A stretch of 64,000 bases of DNA. It comes from Chrysomallon squamiferum (taxonomy: Eukaryota; Mollusca; Gastropoda; Neomphalida; Peltospiridae). The stretch covers positions 10,860,583 through 10,924,582 of the forward strand of contig CM022670.1 in the NCBI GenBank assembly GCA_012295275.1, in the 5' to 3' direction. The notes under the pieces are model-generated. The model made no database searches and was not told the DNA's origin. It saw nothing but the letters and a program-made list of their open reading frames with translations. Positions within the stretch are counted from its first letter, which is position 1. Each line of letters opens with the position of its first letter. The translations under genes and the position numbers were made by a program. Shown piece by piece: positions 1-23,182 of this stretch.

Positions 1-180
1 AACCTGAAAGTAACAACACATAAATACTTTTACTGTATATGTACCGAAAGTAAACGTAATTGTATCCAAGAAACACCAAGCCAAGTAGATCGTCAATAAA
101 AAAAAATTCTTAGGTTTAGCACTTAGCACAGTCTTAAACTTTCAGCTTCCGTCGACAACTTCCTGTTTAAAAAATCCAGC

Positions 181-9180
<9,000 letters not shown>

Positions 9181-11467
9181 AAATCAGCAGGTTTTACATT
9201 ATACATTCTTCATAAACTGGCAGCAGATTTTCTTATTTTATCTAGATGTCCTGATTTTTAAATATGAATTGTATGCATATTGATGTACTAAAGTATTTAT
9301 TTTATTAATGCAAACCAATCTTTTTTTTTCTTTTGTCTTTTTAACTAAAATCAGATATCTTATTTATGATGAATTTTTTAGATTTAAAATTATTTAGAAA
9401 TGGGGGAGAGGCACTTTTCTAAAGAGTGGAATCTTTAAATATAAATTTCTATTATCAGACTGTAAAATGTAAAACATTATTTTGTCAAAAAGCATGTGAA
9501 AACAAAACACAACACAGTAATATTTTTGCATTGTTTTATTTGTAATTATATTTACCTGAATTGTATTCAACCCACTAACACTACTTGGTTTAAAATAAGG
9601 CACACTACTAAAAAAAACCAGTTTAAATTCTGAATTACAACACAATGCTGTAACACTATATACATACATTTTTAAAAGGGGATAATGAAAATGTTAGCCA
9701 ACTCCAAATAAAACTAAAACATTAATGCCAACAATTACTAAACATTTTTTGATCATGTGCATCCATAAAGTGTAAGTTTTCAGTTGATTAAAAAATAAAT
9801 AAATAAATAAATAGAAGAAAAGAAAATTGATATTAAATAAAACTGAATTTTTTCATTAATAAATTCAACCACACAATCAAAAGGGTAAATTTCTCATAGC
9901 ATCACAAAAAAAAAAATAATAATAAAATAAAAATTGTCAGAATTATCAACTTTAAAAAAATACATGTATGACAGTTAGAAGGTTAATTTCTTCCAAAAAT
10001 GTATACATTTATAAATAAAGACTAATTGATCTTGTATAATTACTAATTCATTAATACTCAATCTTTTTAACAAACAATAATTGGACAGATTTCATTTTCA
10101 TGAAAGAATGTCAAACTGGTTCTACAAAACTAAGATAAATTAGTTTTCAATTTTGGCAAGTCATGATTTAGTGACAGTCATCAGCATATATGCATGTATA
10201 TATAAATTATATTCTGTATAAAATGTACTAGATGCATATGACAACTGACCTTTAATGTAAAATATCAGAAACACGAAACAACAATCAATTTGGAAAGAAC
10301 TGAGTAAATTTAATAAACAGATGAAAAAATCATTACTTTTAATAATATTCTAGTTCAGTGACGCATCTGAAATTGGGAACACTGCTTACTGGAATAGAAG
10401 GTGTGTTCAAAATAAACAGTCCACATTTATATACTCCCATTATTACTTTTAATAAGAATGTTCTTTTTTTACATAACAGTTAAATGGATTAATAGCATAA
10501 AAAATTCTGCTAAAAATGTGATAAAATTCAAGATTTAAAACAATTTAAAGTTTAAAAAATAAATAAAAATGAAAATAAAACGTTTGAAGAAGACACTGCA
10601 ACAATAAATGAATTGTAAAATACAGTTTTAACATTTAAAAATAACACATAGAGCCACTGCATCAGTAGACATGCAACAGAAAAACTAACATACTGTTTTA
10701 ATGTCGGGAATAAAATGTGTTTGGTAATAGAGTAACAATTTAGGATTCTGTGAAATGTCATGACATTGTAATCAAATATTTATCTGTAAGTCTTAAACTG
10801 ATTGTCTAAAGCAACCTTTTTGAATATTGTTTCAGCCTAAAAATCTTCAACAAAAATACTTTATGTGCATTTTTAATAGATACAGATAAAGCATGAAAGC
10901 TGGAACTTCTTTTAAAAAATTCTTTTCTAATGACATTTTTTAAAATTTTGTTTCTAATGCAGATTATGATCAGTTTCTGAATACAACCAAATGTACTTAA
11001 CATTGTGTCGGGTGACAAATCCTGTATCTCACTGCCATTTTATATTTGAAAGTGTAATCAAAATGTGAGAAAACCAGCAAAACAGACTAAACATAATTTC
11101 AAGTCACTAATGAAAAACTCATCAAAATCTTTAACAGAACAAATATTAAGAATTGTACAGAAAATTCTGAAATAAAACTGTTGGGTTATGCTCACTGTTA
11201 TTAATTTTTAGCGTAACTAAAATTACGATAATTATACTAAGACCATTATGCATTTATAAATATTGAGCCTAAAGTTTATAAAACACTTGTCTTATTCAAA
11301 GTATTTAAAATCATATTTTTTTTTTTTTTTTTTACATGCTTACTGAGTTCAGCATGACTAAGCAAATGATGCATCACATGATTTCATTTAATGTTTCAGT
11401 ATCACAACATTTTTAGTCTTTCATTTTACTTTGTTTATAATATTAACTAAGATGGTAATGCCTTTTG
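9181..11467. other. Convergent KRI1/SKP2 intergenic region
   Basis: This is the AT-rich gap between the 3' ends of KRI1 and SKP2. A possible KRI1 poly(A) signal, AATAAA, lies at 9707-9712, and AAAT-type short repeats sit near 9790-9815. Open frames on the minus strand (for example 10552-11018) have no splice partners, no recognisable motif and the A/T composition of non-coding DNA. I see no further gene. Confidence 0.6.
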
Positions 11468-14400
11468 TCAAATTACATTATCTCTAACCCTAAGCCCCCA
11501 TATACTGGTTCTTCTGATGCCTGTAGTGGGACGTGCAATACTAGAGAAAGGGAACTTGTTTATCTCAATACTGGTCATCGTTTTCTTCAACTGTTCCAGC
11601 ATAATTTCACGCAACATTCCAAACACATCTACTGCCAGAAGATTTGGAAGCTTTGAGAGAATACTGAAAAATACAAAAAAGTCAATAAGCTATGTTTTCA
11701 TTTATATAAAGTGAAAAAAATAGTTTAACTATACTTAATGAACAGACAAGTATATCTTTTAAACATGCTTTGAATGTTCAATTTAAATGAAAATTCACTT
11801 AAATATTTTTTTGAAAACTGTTTTTGCCTCTCTCAGTCAAAAGAGAACACTTCTGACTAAAGTGGAACAGTTTAGAAATTTCAGTGTTGATGTACTCAGA
11901 TGACATTTGTAAACAACTTACGGGATGGTGAGAGGCATGATGTGGTAACAGCGACTGACAGCCAGATGCTCCAGCTTTGTCAGGTTGTCTGCAATGTAGT
12001 GTATTGATGTGCACGTCAATGCTGTTGCATCACTGATGTCCAGTTCTTTCAGGTCAGGACAAGCTTTACACAACTGTAAAATATCTGTGGAAAAAAAAAT
12101 ATATATATATATATATATTTTTTTTTTTTCACTTTTGAAAAGATGTTAGAAATTTATTAATTATGTAAATTAATAATAATAATAATAATAATAAAAGACA
12201 TTCATGAAAATATATTTATTTTGCTAAATCTTTTTAAAGTCATTAAATTAAAAATAAAATAAAAATACCATCATCAACAAGATTCTGCCGACAACCACTC
12301 AGATTGAGCTTGGTTACGCTGGCTGGAAGACAAAGAACTAGGTAAACAATGGTATGATGAGGTAGAGATGTCCAAGAGAAATTCAGTGATTCGAGGCTGA
12401 AAACAAAAGAGCAGGAGAAAATCCTTTTTAATAACATTTAAAGAAAAATTTTACATTTTTAATTCCAAAAATGCAAAACAACAATAAAAATTTACAGTTT
12501 ATACAGTAAATTAAATAAATCTGACAATATTTATTCCTCTAAATTATAATATTTTAAAACAAAACCAAAGATACTTACTTTTGACAGTTAGAGGTAATAG
12601 GCACAAGTCCATTAGCAGTAATTCCCTGACACATGCAAAGATTCAATGTTTGCAAATGTTTATTTTCTCCAATGTAACTGGAAAAAAAGAAAAAAAAAGA
12701 TTCTTTACTCTTTAGGATATATATTAATATATTCATTTGACTTAACAATTATGTGGAAGTACTGTTATTTCACAAAATATCCAAAGACAACTTATAATTT
12801 AAAATGTCAATATTTTGGAAAATAATTATTATTTATTTGTAATTGAACAAAAATGTGCATCTTTCTGTGCATATAATCAACAATGAGCTAAAAATATATC
12901 TGTTCATAATCCTATATGATAAAAACTGATACACACAATTATTAAATAGAAATTAAAAAAAGGGGAAAAATAAATAAATAAATAAATAAATAAATAAATG
13001 TGTGTACCTTAAAATATTTAACCTATTAAGAAATTACAATTAATGAGTTATTCTTAAAACTAACCAGCAAATTGCTTCATTGATCTCTGTATTTTCCAGG
13101 CTAATTTTTCTCAGATCACGGCAAACTGAAAATAATTCTTCCAAGGTATTTGTTGAAATGGTTGCCATACTAAGGTCAAGATACTGGAGCTTTGTTAATC
13201 TACAATTCAAATAAAATTTGCATAAAAAATTTCCACTGTAAACTACATTTTGAAAGTCTTCCGAGTAAATTCAAGAAATATTTTCCTACATATTTATTTA
13301 GTCACAAATGCATAATATAAACAGAACCAGACATTAACCGTTTATTTGTCATTCAGGTGTAGATTTCACAGAGATAAAATAATCTGCCTTTTACTAACCA
13401 TCTTAATTACATCCGTCTTCAACTTAGAAACAAATTATTTGAATAAACTTTATTATAAATTTGATCACTGACATTAATATTATTGAAAGAATGTTTTACA
13501 TTTTTGCTAGTGGATCAAATTTAAAATTTAAAAAAATAGAAATTAAAAATTAAAAACCTGCATCACTTATTACCTTGCCATTTTTATCTCTCGTGCTGGC
13601 CCTAAAAAAAGTGGATCTTCAATCTAAAGTTAAAAAATATATGATCAAATAATTGTTTGTAATATCCAGCAGTGTGAAACTATTATTAATGTTAATTTAA
13701 TGCAAATGACAAATAAAATAAATATGGTTCTTTTTTCTTCACATACTTAAAAATTTATGCAAAAAATAGAAAATATATATGTATATATTTGTTTTTTTAC
13801 ATTCTTACTAAATAAATAAATCTAAGCACCATTTGTAAGTGATAATGGAACATTTTTTATATAAAGAAATATATATCAATGCTCACGAGATGCAGTCAAT
13901 CAATAAATGAATTAAAAAGTACACAAAACAGAGACAAATGTTACCTCAGTTTTTGCAAGTCGGAGCATAGTTACACCTCTTGATATTACATTTCCTAATG
14001 TTCCTGCCGGTAAATTTTTGTTAGACAAATCTATACGTTTCCATAATGTTTCATCAAGGCTGAAAAGAAAATAAAATATAATAAAGTATACAAAAATAAT
14101 TATTAAAAATCACATTTCATTAAATTAAGCAAATTATGTCATGATAGAGAAGAAAAATTTGATACTTACACTAGATTGTTCCATCTGTGGCAAACACGTG
14201 CACACTTGGCTAAAACATATTTTGGCAACCAGTGAAAAATATTGAGCATTATTTCGTCAGATAACTTGTTCATATTATCTGAAAAAAAAAAATAAATAAA
14301 AAATAAATAAATATCAGTTAAAATTATATTTAATTTCTAAAATCTTATGAATACCCAGGTAAAAAAAATATAAATTAAAAAATCATTTATAACTAATCTG

Positions 14401-16544
14401 AAAACGGTTTACCTTCATTTTCATATTTGCTGTGGTAATTTGAGTAGATGAGTTTCTTGGAGGTTTTTCTGGGTGTGTTACACTGAACTGATCCTTTACT
14501 GTGATGTGAGACATTATCTCTTTGGTATGGTTGAAGAACCCTTGGTGCCTGAAAATACACCACCATTAAAATTTAAATAATACTAATCTGCGACACGGAA
14601 AAACTAAATTATCACTTGTGACATTATCAAGGACGTTGTTAGACTGAAATAGACAAAAATACATAAAACTGGTATATAAAATATCAAAACATTCATCAAC
14701 TATTTGTATAGTTCCAAATCATAGCTTTTTCTACAATTTTATAAAATACTTATGAGTTTGTTATTTTGAGAAAACTTCTTTATTTTACTGAAGTTTAGAT
14801 AGACAACACTGATACATATCAAATAACTTTATAAATAGTAACATTATAAGGCCTCTTTAATTTAAAAAATATTATCTTTAATAAATCACAATTTATGAAC
14901 CATGCTTGATTAAAGTTATTTCATTAGAAATGAAGTGTTTAAATTATCAGAATAGAAATAACTAATTATAAGAACTTCCTAATATCATCATCCTTTGTAA
15001 GTTAGTACCTGTAAATACTATATATCTAGGAGAAGGTGTGTTTCAAATTAACACAAGCATAAACACAAAATAATTCCTATTCGGCTAGACAAACATGTTT
15101 TTTTCCAATGCTGATGCTGACTGACAAAAATAAATTATTAAAATTTAACAAATGAATGATCTGAAATTAAAAGTTAATATAAACTTACTGATGGCATTAA
15201 CAGTACTTCATTTCTGTCAGTTACACTGCATGCTGGTGTATTTTCTGTAGTGCTCATACAGCTTTCGTGACTACTTTCTGAAAGAAGGTCCACTCCCATC
15301 TCCTTGTAAATGTCTTCTAATTTATCAGCATTAGCTGACCATGACTGTTTGGTTGATTTACTTTCCAATTTCCGTTTTTTCCTGAAATTTTATTAGTTTT
15401 AAAATAATTTATAAATGTGAAAACAGAAAACAAAACCAGAAAGTAAATTTAACAAATGTTAAATAATAAAAGGAACATTCTAAATAAAAATAGTAATATT
15501 TGTTATCAGGCATTTTATTAAGTAGTCCCCATGAAAAAATATTTTTTGTTACAGGATTGTATTTTTTCATCCACTGATTCACAAGTTACATATATATTAA
15601 ATAATAAATAAATTATCATGTAGATAACCTAAATAAATATTTCACTTTTGTTTTCATATACTAATATATTTATGACCAAAGAGTTAGCAATTAGCTGAGC
15701 TACGAAATTAATTAATATTGTTTTTATACTAGATTTGTCTACACATGCCAATAAAATATTCTTTGATTTAGCTAGTAATGTGAGAACCTTGTTGCTCACA
15801 ATCAGTTATATTAGTGCCAATGATCAAGTGATCTGCAGCCATTATAATAATGATTAATATTTTTCTATGAAGTTTCAACAAATTAAATGTTATCTATGAA
15901 TAGCCAGTTGTCTCTGTCACCTAATGTGAGCTTCTCAGCTTGTTACATGTAGAAATACGTTTGCATAATAAAAAAAAGACGATGCAGTTTTGATTATTCT
16001 TCGGTTTTTAAAATGTATTACCTGTGGTATTATGTTAATTATAAACTATAGTGTCTACTTTTGCTGCTATTACTAATAGTAATACTATGAGTATGAGCGG
16101 TACAAGTTACATTTAGATGATTTACTGATTTAGTTTTATCATTCATCATCATGATCATGATTATATATAAAACTAATAACTTAAATAAGAACGCTACAAA
16201 AACGAGAAATAATATCTAGTAACACAATTTCAAATATTTTGTAATCTTAGTGAAATAAAATTATCTTCAACTAAAATATTTTTTGAGACACAAAGTGTAT
16301 GAAACAGGACTAAGAGTAAAAATAAAGGTTCACACTAGTCACTAGTCTATCATGACTGCGGCCGCCAAATAATAAATTTAGGCTTTAATATTTATTACAT
16401 TCTTACCACCTGCTAAATAGTTTGGATTTAATAAGATCCGAGAAAATAATAATATAAAGTTAATGATTATTTGAATATGCAATACCTTGGACTTTCATCG
16501 CGGTTTTCTTTCATATATGTTTTTGACATTTTTGTCTTGGCCAT
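11468..16544 (-). CDS. SKP2: SKP2 homolog, F-box/LRR substrate receptor of SCF ubiquitin ligase
   Basis: SKP2 recruits cell-cycle substrates such as p27 to the SKP1-CUL1 ubiquitin ligase. Exons in transcript order: 16486-16544, 15189-15381, 14413-14548, 14170-14278, 13945-14059, 13574-13623, 13065-13199, 12579-12677, 12269-12396, 11922-12084, 11468-11663. All phases agree and give 460 residues (human 424). Residues 1-84 are a basic and acidic N-terminus. The F-box lies at about 132-176 (NKLSDEIMLNIFHWLP, then CARVCHRWNNL). Leucine-rich repeats follow to about residue 420 (LTKLQYLDLSMA, LQTLNLCMC, VTKLNLSGC, DLKELDISDA). The C-terminal tail, SSIARPTTG then SIWGLR, matches the SKP2-type tail (human IARPT and IWG) and separates it from other FBXL proteins. 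It converges on KRI1. No frame breaks. Confidence 0.92.
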
Positions 16545-16594
16545 TCTTTACTTTTAAGTTTAGCGCCAGCATACATACAAATTAATGACTCGAA

Positions 16595-16606
16595 GGCGCA
16601 CGCGCA
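16595..16606. promoter_or_regulatory. NRF1-like palindromic GC site in SKP2 promoter
   Basis: GGCGCACGCGCA fits the NRF1 consensus YGCGCAYGCGCR at 11 of 12 positions. It lies about 50 bp upstream of the SKP2 start codon, in one of the few GC-rich spots of this AT-rich region. The assignment as a promoter element is inferred from motif and position only. Confidence 0.4.
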
Positions 16607-17263
16607 GGTCAGTGAAGGTCTTTCTCGTGTCCTGCGTGAATACTCGAGATTATAAAAGCAATAGAGAAGTAGACTACGGATGCCTTTTAGTGCCAGAGTG
16701 GATGAGTTAGCGAGTGAAAAAATTAGTTACGAGCAAGCTGTTGTGAAGTACGCCTGCGACAGTCAATATAATATAATTCAGACTTCACAAAATTTTATAT
16801 AACTAAATTTGGTTTGAAATATTTCCAAATGAATGAATAAATTATTAATAAAATAATTAAGCATTTTTTTAGACGTCCGCTATAATTTAAAAATATTTTA
16901 AATCACTCCAGGCCCTGCTAATTAACAAATTAAATAAAATCCTTGCTTATTTCATATCGTGTTATATGATCTATGGCTGTTACTGCAGCTATAACAGTTA
17001 CATTATCGGTTAATGCGGTAATTACAGCAGAACTATTTATATGTTTTTATACCTATAGTAAGTAGTATCAAAATAATAATAATAATAAATAATAATAATA
17101 ATAATAATAATAATAGTAGTAGTAGTAGTAGTAGTAATAATAATATCAATGATGATGATGATCATCATAATAATAATAACAATAAAAGTTTGATTAATAA
17201 ATGTACGGTCAAGAAGTAAATGTTTTTTTATGTTCAGTTGATTTCATTCTTATTTCAAGGATC

Positions 17264-17359
<96 letters not shown>

Positions 17360-18475
17360 AATAAATAAATAAATAAAATTAAATATAAAAGTTCATATCT
17401 TAGATGCTTTTCTTCATTTCGTTATATTTTATTTATTTATGTATTTTCAGTTTTGAATTAAATAATTAAAAAAAAAAAAAAAAAAAATTGCATTTATTAT
17501 TACACCTTTAATCTTTTTACACATTCAATCTCAAATGCACTTCACAAAAAAGGTTTTGTCTCACTAAAGGTTTAAACGCCATGAAAATTATATGCATGGT
17601 TAGAAAAATGAGGGCTTTACTTATATCACAGTAAAATTAATATTTATTAAACAGTATAAATATAAGGTGTTATCTAGAAATCAATACTTATGTCATTAAC
17701 ATATCAAGTGTTTCAAATGGAGCACAAAGTGTAAACATTGCTTAGCCTAAAGTATTTGTATGTAGAAACATTTGAATTTATATAGTAACATGGACTGATG
17801 AATGGATGTCTGCTTATTTGTTGATTTATATTATTTAATATACATGGACCTTTTATTTAAAATTCTTGATATACGTGATTCTGATATTTCATTATTTGTG
17901 TGAATATGTGCCTGTTCTTTATATCATATGTATCTTCTTTACTGCTTCATTTATAATTTTCTTATAGATCTACTTTTTGAATAATAATTGAATACATCTT
18001 TGTTCTGTGTTAAACATTTATTTTTCATCATTCAAACATAAAAATGACAATAGTGATTTTCGAATGTGTTTGTGTGTGCATGTTTATTTACAGTATGTAT
18101 TACAAAATATATTGGATTGTGGAGATACAAATATGATTTCAAAAGTATGGTTTTTAAAAAAATAAAAAATAAATACAAATTTTTAACTCACCATTACATA
18201 AGTATTTTTCATGCACACTTTTTATTTTGATATGACAATAAATCAGTTTAAAAAAATACAAAAATAAAAATATAAATACAAAGACATGATTAAGACAACA
18301 TTAAGTAGTTTTCCATACATCAACAGAACACTAAAAAAAAATGTACAATATAGGTAACAGAAAATGTTTAAAAGATTTAATGTTTTTTCTTTAAAGATGT
18401 TCAATTTAAACAGATGTACTGCAGACATTAAACCTTATGCTCACTGGATGTTATCCAGTTTGGGGCTCAAGAATA
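16607..18475. other. SKP2 upstream / PRCP downstream intergenic region with AAT microsatellites
   Basis: SKP2 upstream DNA grades into simple repeats: AAT/TAG/ATG trinucleotides at about 17070-17190 and a long (AAT)n to (AAAT)n tract at about 17264-17379. A PRCP poly(A) signal (AATAAA on the minus strand) lies at 18221-18226, about 250 bases after the PRCP stop. No coding exon was seen. Confidence 0.6.
17264..17379. repeat. (AAT)n followed by (AAAT)n microsatellite
   Basis: An almost uninterrupted AAT trinucleotide array of roughly 85 bases passes directly into a tetranucleotide AAAT array. It lies between SKP2 and PRCP. Confidence 0.95.
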
Positions 18476-21400
18476 TTACAAGGAATTTCCTGTTAACCAA
18501 AGTGTGATTATGTTTATTTCTTGAATGCGTGCTGCTCTCACCGATGGTGTGTCCAGTGCATTTGCAAATCTCAGGTCAAGATGATGAGCACCATACGGAA
18601 TCTGAATACTGATCATAGTGTCTGACAAAGACTCCATAACACCACCACTAGACCAGGGATCATACAAGCCATTGCTGAAAGAAGATTTCACTTTTGATAA
18701 ACAATTTAAATTCTCTGATTATAAACACAGACACTCTTAATGACTGAAATGGATATACTGGTAAGGGAAGCTTCTTTTTTATCAACCAGCTGAATTAATG
18801 ACTTTGTTGTAGAAACAGAATTAAGTGAGGAGTGCCTGTATCAGGTTTAATTAGGTGCTTGTTTAAAAAAATCATATTACAGGTTAAAATCTGTTTTATC
18901 TTGGTATCAAATCTGCAGAGAAATTTATTTAGATTAGATTTTAATTTTCAAGCATTCTGTGCAAATCATGATGATATGTTCTATTCCAAACAGTTTGTTA
19001 TTTCACAGCAGAATTTTTAATTTTAAACATATTTCAGTTACTATTAAAAATGAGAAAATAAATGATCAGCATACTAAAATATTACCTAAAAATAATATTT
19101 CCTGCATCTTTGATATTTTTTCCATTATACTGCTCAGTGATCCAGTTCTCTCTGGGTTTTATTTTGAACTGTTTGTAACAATCTTCAGTGTATTTTGTAA
19201 AATTCCATGTTGAATATTCAAACATGCTGTCGGTGTCAGAACACTGTGGCATCACCATTTCTGTGCAGGCCTGGACACAAAAATGTGAAATAAAATTTTA
19301 AAAAAGGCCAACTATTAAACAGGTCCATAAAGATTTTTGTTAAGCCTAAATGTGAAAATCAGAGGAACAAAAATTAGGATATATCTATGGCAAAAAGATT
19401 TGTCATATCTGATTCCTTGAAATGCAAATAATTTATGAATTCACAATTCAAATCTGACAAATATTAATTTTCTTGTGTTAAAAATGGTATTTAAAGAAAA
19501 ATAATTAAATTAATATTATACAAATACTGTTACAACTTTTTTTTTTTAAACCTGTTTCATGGAGTGAAAATACCTGATAATTCCAACCAGCATCTCCTAA
19601 ATTGCTAGTTGCGTCTTCTGATGTGTTGAGACATTTAATGTTACCAGTGGTGTTGAAGTACACATTGATCGCTTGATAAAGACCTCTGATAAGATCTGTT
19701 CCGGCCAAGATATCTGACAAATGGGAGCAAGCCACCTGATATTGAAAATAATAAATTATTTTAATCATTTATGTTTCTGATCAATGCCCTTCAAAATCAT
19801 TATGTGTCTGCAGTTTTAATTTCCACTGTCTCTAGTGCAATGTTCAAAAACAGCTTTCTGAAGAATGATAGTCTCAGGTTTATGTTAGTGTAAATACACT
19901 TTTTTTTACAATGACCAATAAATAATTATCATGCATAAAGACTACAAATGAAAGTATTTTAAGAAATCTTTTCTTTTTTGTGGATTATGGTTTTTAGAAA
20001 ACCTCATTTATGAATTAATTTGTAATTATATATACCCTAATAAGGTACTTTGTGAACTAGTCAGTAACTGGTAATACTGATAATTTTTCTCACTTTGACA
20101 GGCCATGCTGGGAGAGGTTCAAGAAAGTTGGCAGGATATGGATAATTCACCATGGCCAGGTTCACCCAGATATCTGACAGCCAGTCTTTGAATACAGTCC
20201 CATCAGCTTCTGTTTTCAGATCTTTACATAATTTGAATATTTTACTGATTTGCATTCTCCCTTCAGCTGTTAAAGAATAGCTTAATATTACTAATGGCAT
20301 GATCAGTCACAAGTTTTCACATTTAAATTAATTCATAGCAGTCAAAAAAAAATATATATATGAATAACAAATAAACAATTTTCTGTGAAATTTTTCTAGC
20401 TGTTTAAAAGATAATAAATTATAATTATTGTTATCTTTTTTGTAACAATACATAATTAAACTATGCATTTTATAACTTAGCTATATAAAAAAAAAAAAAC
20501 TTTAAGTAATCAGTCACAATATTACATATATGTACATGCATCATCTCTCTGATTTCATTACTGTAATCAGACCTATTAAGGATTCTGTCTTCTGTAGAAG
20601 AAATTCCAATATATAATATTATTTCTACCATTATTTATGGCATACCTGTAACGATCATATCACTGATTGTTTTCCATGATCGACGTATATTATCAGCACA
20701 GGAACGGGAAGTGCTGCTGAATGTATTTGTAGTGACATTGAGAAATGCTGAACATGGGGTCAGTCCCTGAAACTGCCAGATAGGGGCTGATGCTGCTAGT
20801 GCTCTAAAGTAAGTTGAAAAAGAAAAGATAAAATATTAAAGTAATTTCAAATTAATTTAGTGCTTTAGACCCAGATCAGCACATAAGAACTAAAGGGTTT
20901 GTGTATTAGTAAGACATTAGCCTGAATTATCTCCCTTTAGATTTAAGATATACAAAGTTACAATATTTAAGAAATTGTATTTACAATCCTCTGAGGTGAA
21001 CACTTTAAAAAAATAATAAATCCTTAAGTAAATAGCAGTTATATTTATCATGGTGTGACAAGTAATTTACACACAGTGTTGGTTGGTTTCAATTATGGTA
21101 ACAAAACATTTTAAATACAATACCCATTGACTATGCCTGAGTATTTGATTCTAAACCAGGCTGCAAGCATACCACCATAGGATCCACCAAAAGCAATTAC
21201 AGAGCTGTTTGTAGCTCCCGGTATTGTTTCCTTTAGATATTTTACAAGAACTGCAAAATCTGCAAGTGCTTGTTCTGAAGTTAAGAAGTTCAGTTTCTGG
21301 GGATCCTGGAAATATGAATAAAGAATATTTTATCACTTTTGACTAATCAGTTACAAAAGATAAAACAGATGAATTGTTAATCAGTTTTGTTAATTGTGAA

Positions 21401-22882
21401 TCACTTTTAGTACATAAATAGCATACATTTTGTTAATTCTGAATATAAAACTAATTAAAATTCATTGAATTTTTATTTTTGCTTATAGTCTCCAAATATC
21501 TTATTATGGAGTAAAAGGGCCAACATTATAAATGAATATAGTTATATACATTAAAGTATCTTCTCATATAAGTAAAAGATTACTGTTATATTGTTTAAAA
21601 CAACATTTTTAAATATATAGGGATATATTTTACTTTGAAAGCAGCTTGGCCATAAGGAATAGATGTCCCATAATATCGGTGCTCAGCAAATACCAGTAAT
21701 GCCTTAAATTCATTAGCAATGTCCCACATAAAACCCTAAAAAATTGAAAATAAAGGTGTTTTATTACATCGATGCAAACATACAAAACATTATAAGGATA
21801 TAAATATTGTGTTGTAGTAACTGTATATATTTCCATACAGATTTTTGAATTGTATATATGTTTAACATTATTTTTCTGATATAAACTATGTAAAAAATAA
21901 AAAAGTAATAAAAATAAAAAGTAAAAGTCTACTAAAATACCAAATAAAATTGCTACATGCTCAGTCTAGAAAGGATTTTTGTAAAATGAAGCACATTTTG
22001 GTTTGTAATTAAATATAAGTCATCTGAACTCTATAAAATTAATTGGTTGAAGATGTGTGAATTCAGATTAATATCCATTCCATAAGATTGAAATAAATAA
22101 ATAAATAAAATTTTGTGTAGAAGAACAAACTATGTAATTCTAACTGTATTATTGCAGAACCAGGTGATATCTCCTTCATTCCCAGTATAAAAAAATATTG
22201 GTCCTCCATTGTGATTCCAGAACTGATCAGCAATCAGATAGCGCTGACTGAAAGTGTCTTTGTTGTAGAAACCAAAGTGATCCACCTGCAAAAATACATA
22301 ACTGAGTAATTTATATTTATCAGAGATATTAAAATTATTTAATTTTAATTGTTTGATAATAATATTAATAAATCACATTTTTCATATTCTAAATATATTA
22401 ATGACCATTTAATTTAACTGCCTTTTTATTTCTTAAAACAAAATGTTATAGCCATGTTTTACTTATTTGTACATGCCATTAAATATCTAAAAATAACCTA
22501 AAAAAAAAAAAAAAAAAAAATAAATAAATAAAAAACAAAATAAAAATAAAAAAATAAAAAAAAAAAAAAAAAAAAAAAAAAATAAAAATAAAATAAAACA
22601 AAAGGAATTGTGTTTAAAAATTATCGCGAAGCGTAGGTAAGACGAGGGGCGTATTTATAATAATGAAAAAATTAATGACATTTAAAAAACAACCTGCTGT
22701 TCGAAAAAATGTGTTTCGTAATGAACAGTATTAGGTAACGACTGCTTAATTTTAGGATTATAAGGCGATATCCTCCTCTTGTAGATTAACGAAGAACTGC
22801 ATGTTGCTGTAACTGTAAGTATAAACACAATAAAAAACTCAACATTCACACTCGGTTGCATTTCAATCATTTTGCACGTCAT
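18476..22882 (-). CDS. PRCP: Lysosomal Pro-X carboxypeptidase (PRCP), S28 serine peptidase
   Basis: PRCP removes C-terminal residues that follow proline from peptides such as angiotensin II, in lysosomes or after secretion. Exons in transcript order: 22694-22882, 22145-22285, 21634-21735, 21124-21305, 20646-20803, 20094-20266, 19574-19735, 19086-19270, 18476-18674. All phases agree; 496 residues, the same length as human PRCP. An N-terminal hydrophobic stretch ([15 protein letters not shown]) is a signal peptide. The catalytic serine is in GGSYGG (Ser186), the aspartate in GLYDPWS (Asp436) and the histidine in GAHHLDLR (about 461). Family blocks include [38 protein letters not shown] and [10 protein letters not shown]. 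Three in-frame Met codons (residues 1, 5, 8) precede the signal peptide, so the true start is uncertain by a few residues. DPP7 and PRSS16 fit less well. Confidence 0.95.
22499..22604. repeat. A-rich low-complexity tract in PRCP intron 1
   Basis: About 105 bases made almost only of A, with scattered T and a few C, lie in the first PRCP intron on the plus strand. They would read as poly(U)-rich in the PRCP transcript. Confidence 0.9.
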
Positions 22883-23137
22883 GTGACATCCACTGATATA
22901 TGAAATCTATGATAGCCCGTTAGTGCTAGGATCTCTATCTATCTATTCATCTATGTTATGTCTGTCTATTTATCTTCTTTATTTGGGGGTATTTTCTAAA
23001 TTATTTACATTAAATGAGTTTTTTTTACGACTTTAAATGACTGAGATGATATATATAAAATAACGCACTTTTTTTTTTTTTTTTTATTTATTATTATTAT
23101 TATTATTATATATATATAGTGATTAAAAAAATAGAGG

Positions 23138-23182
<45 letters not shown>

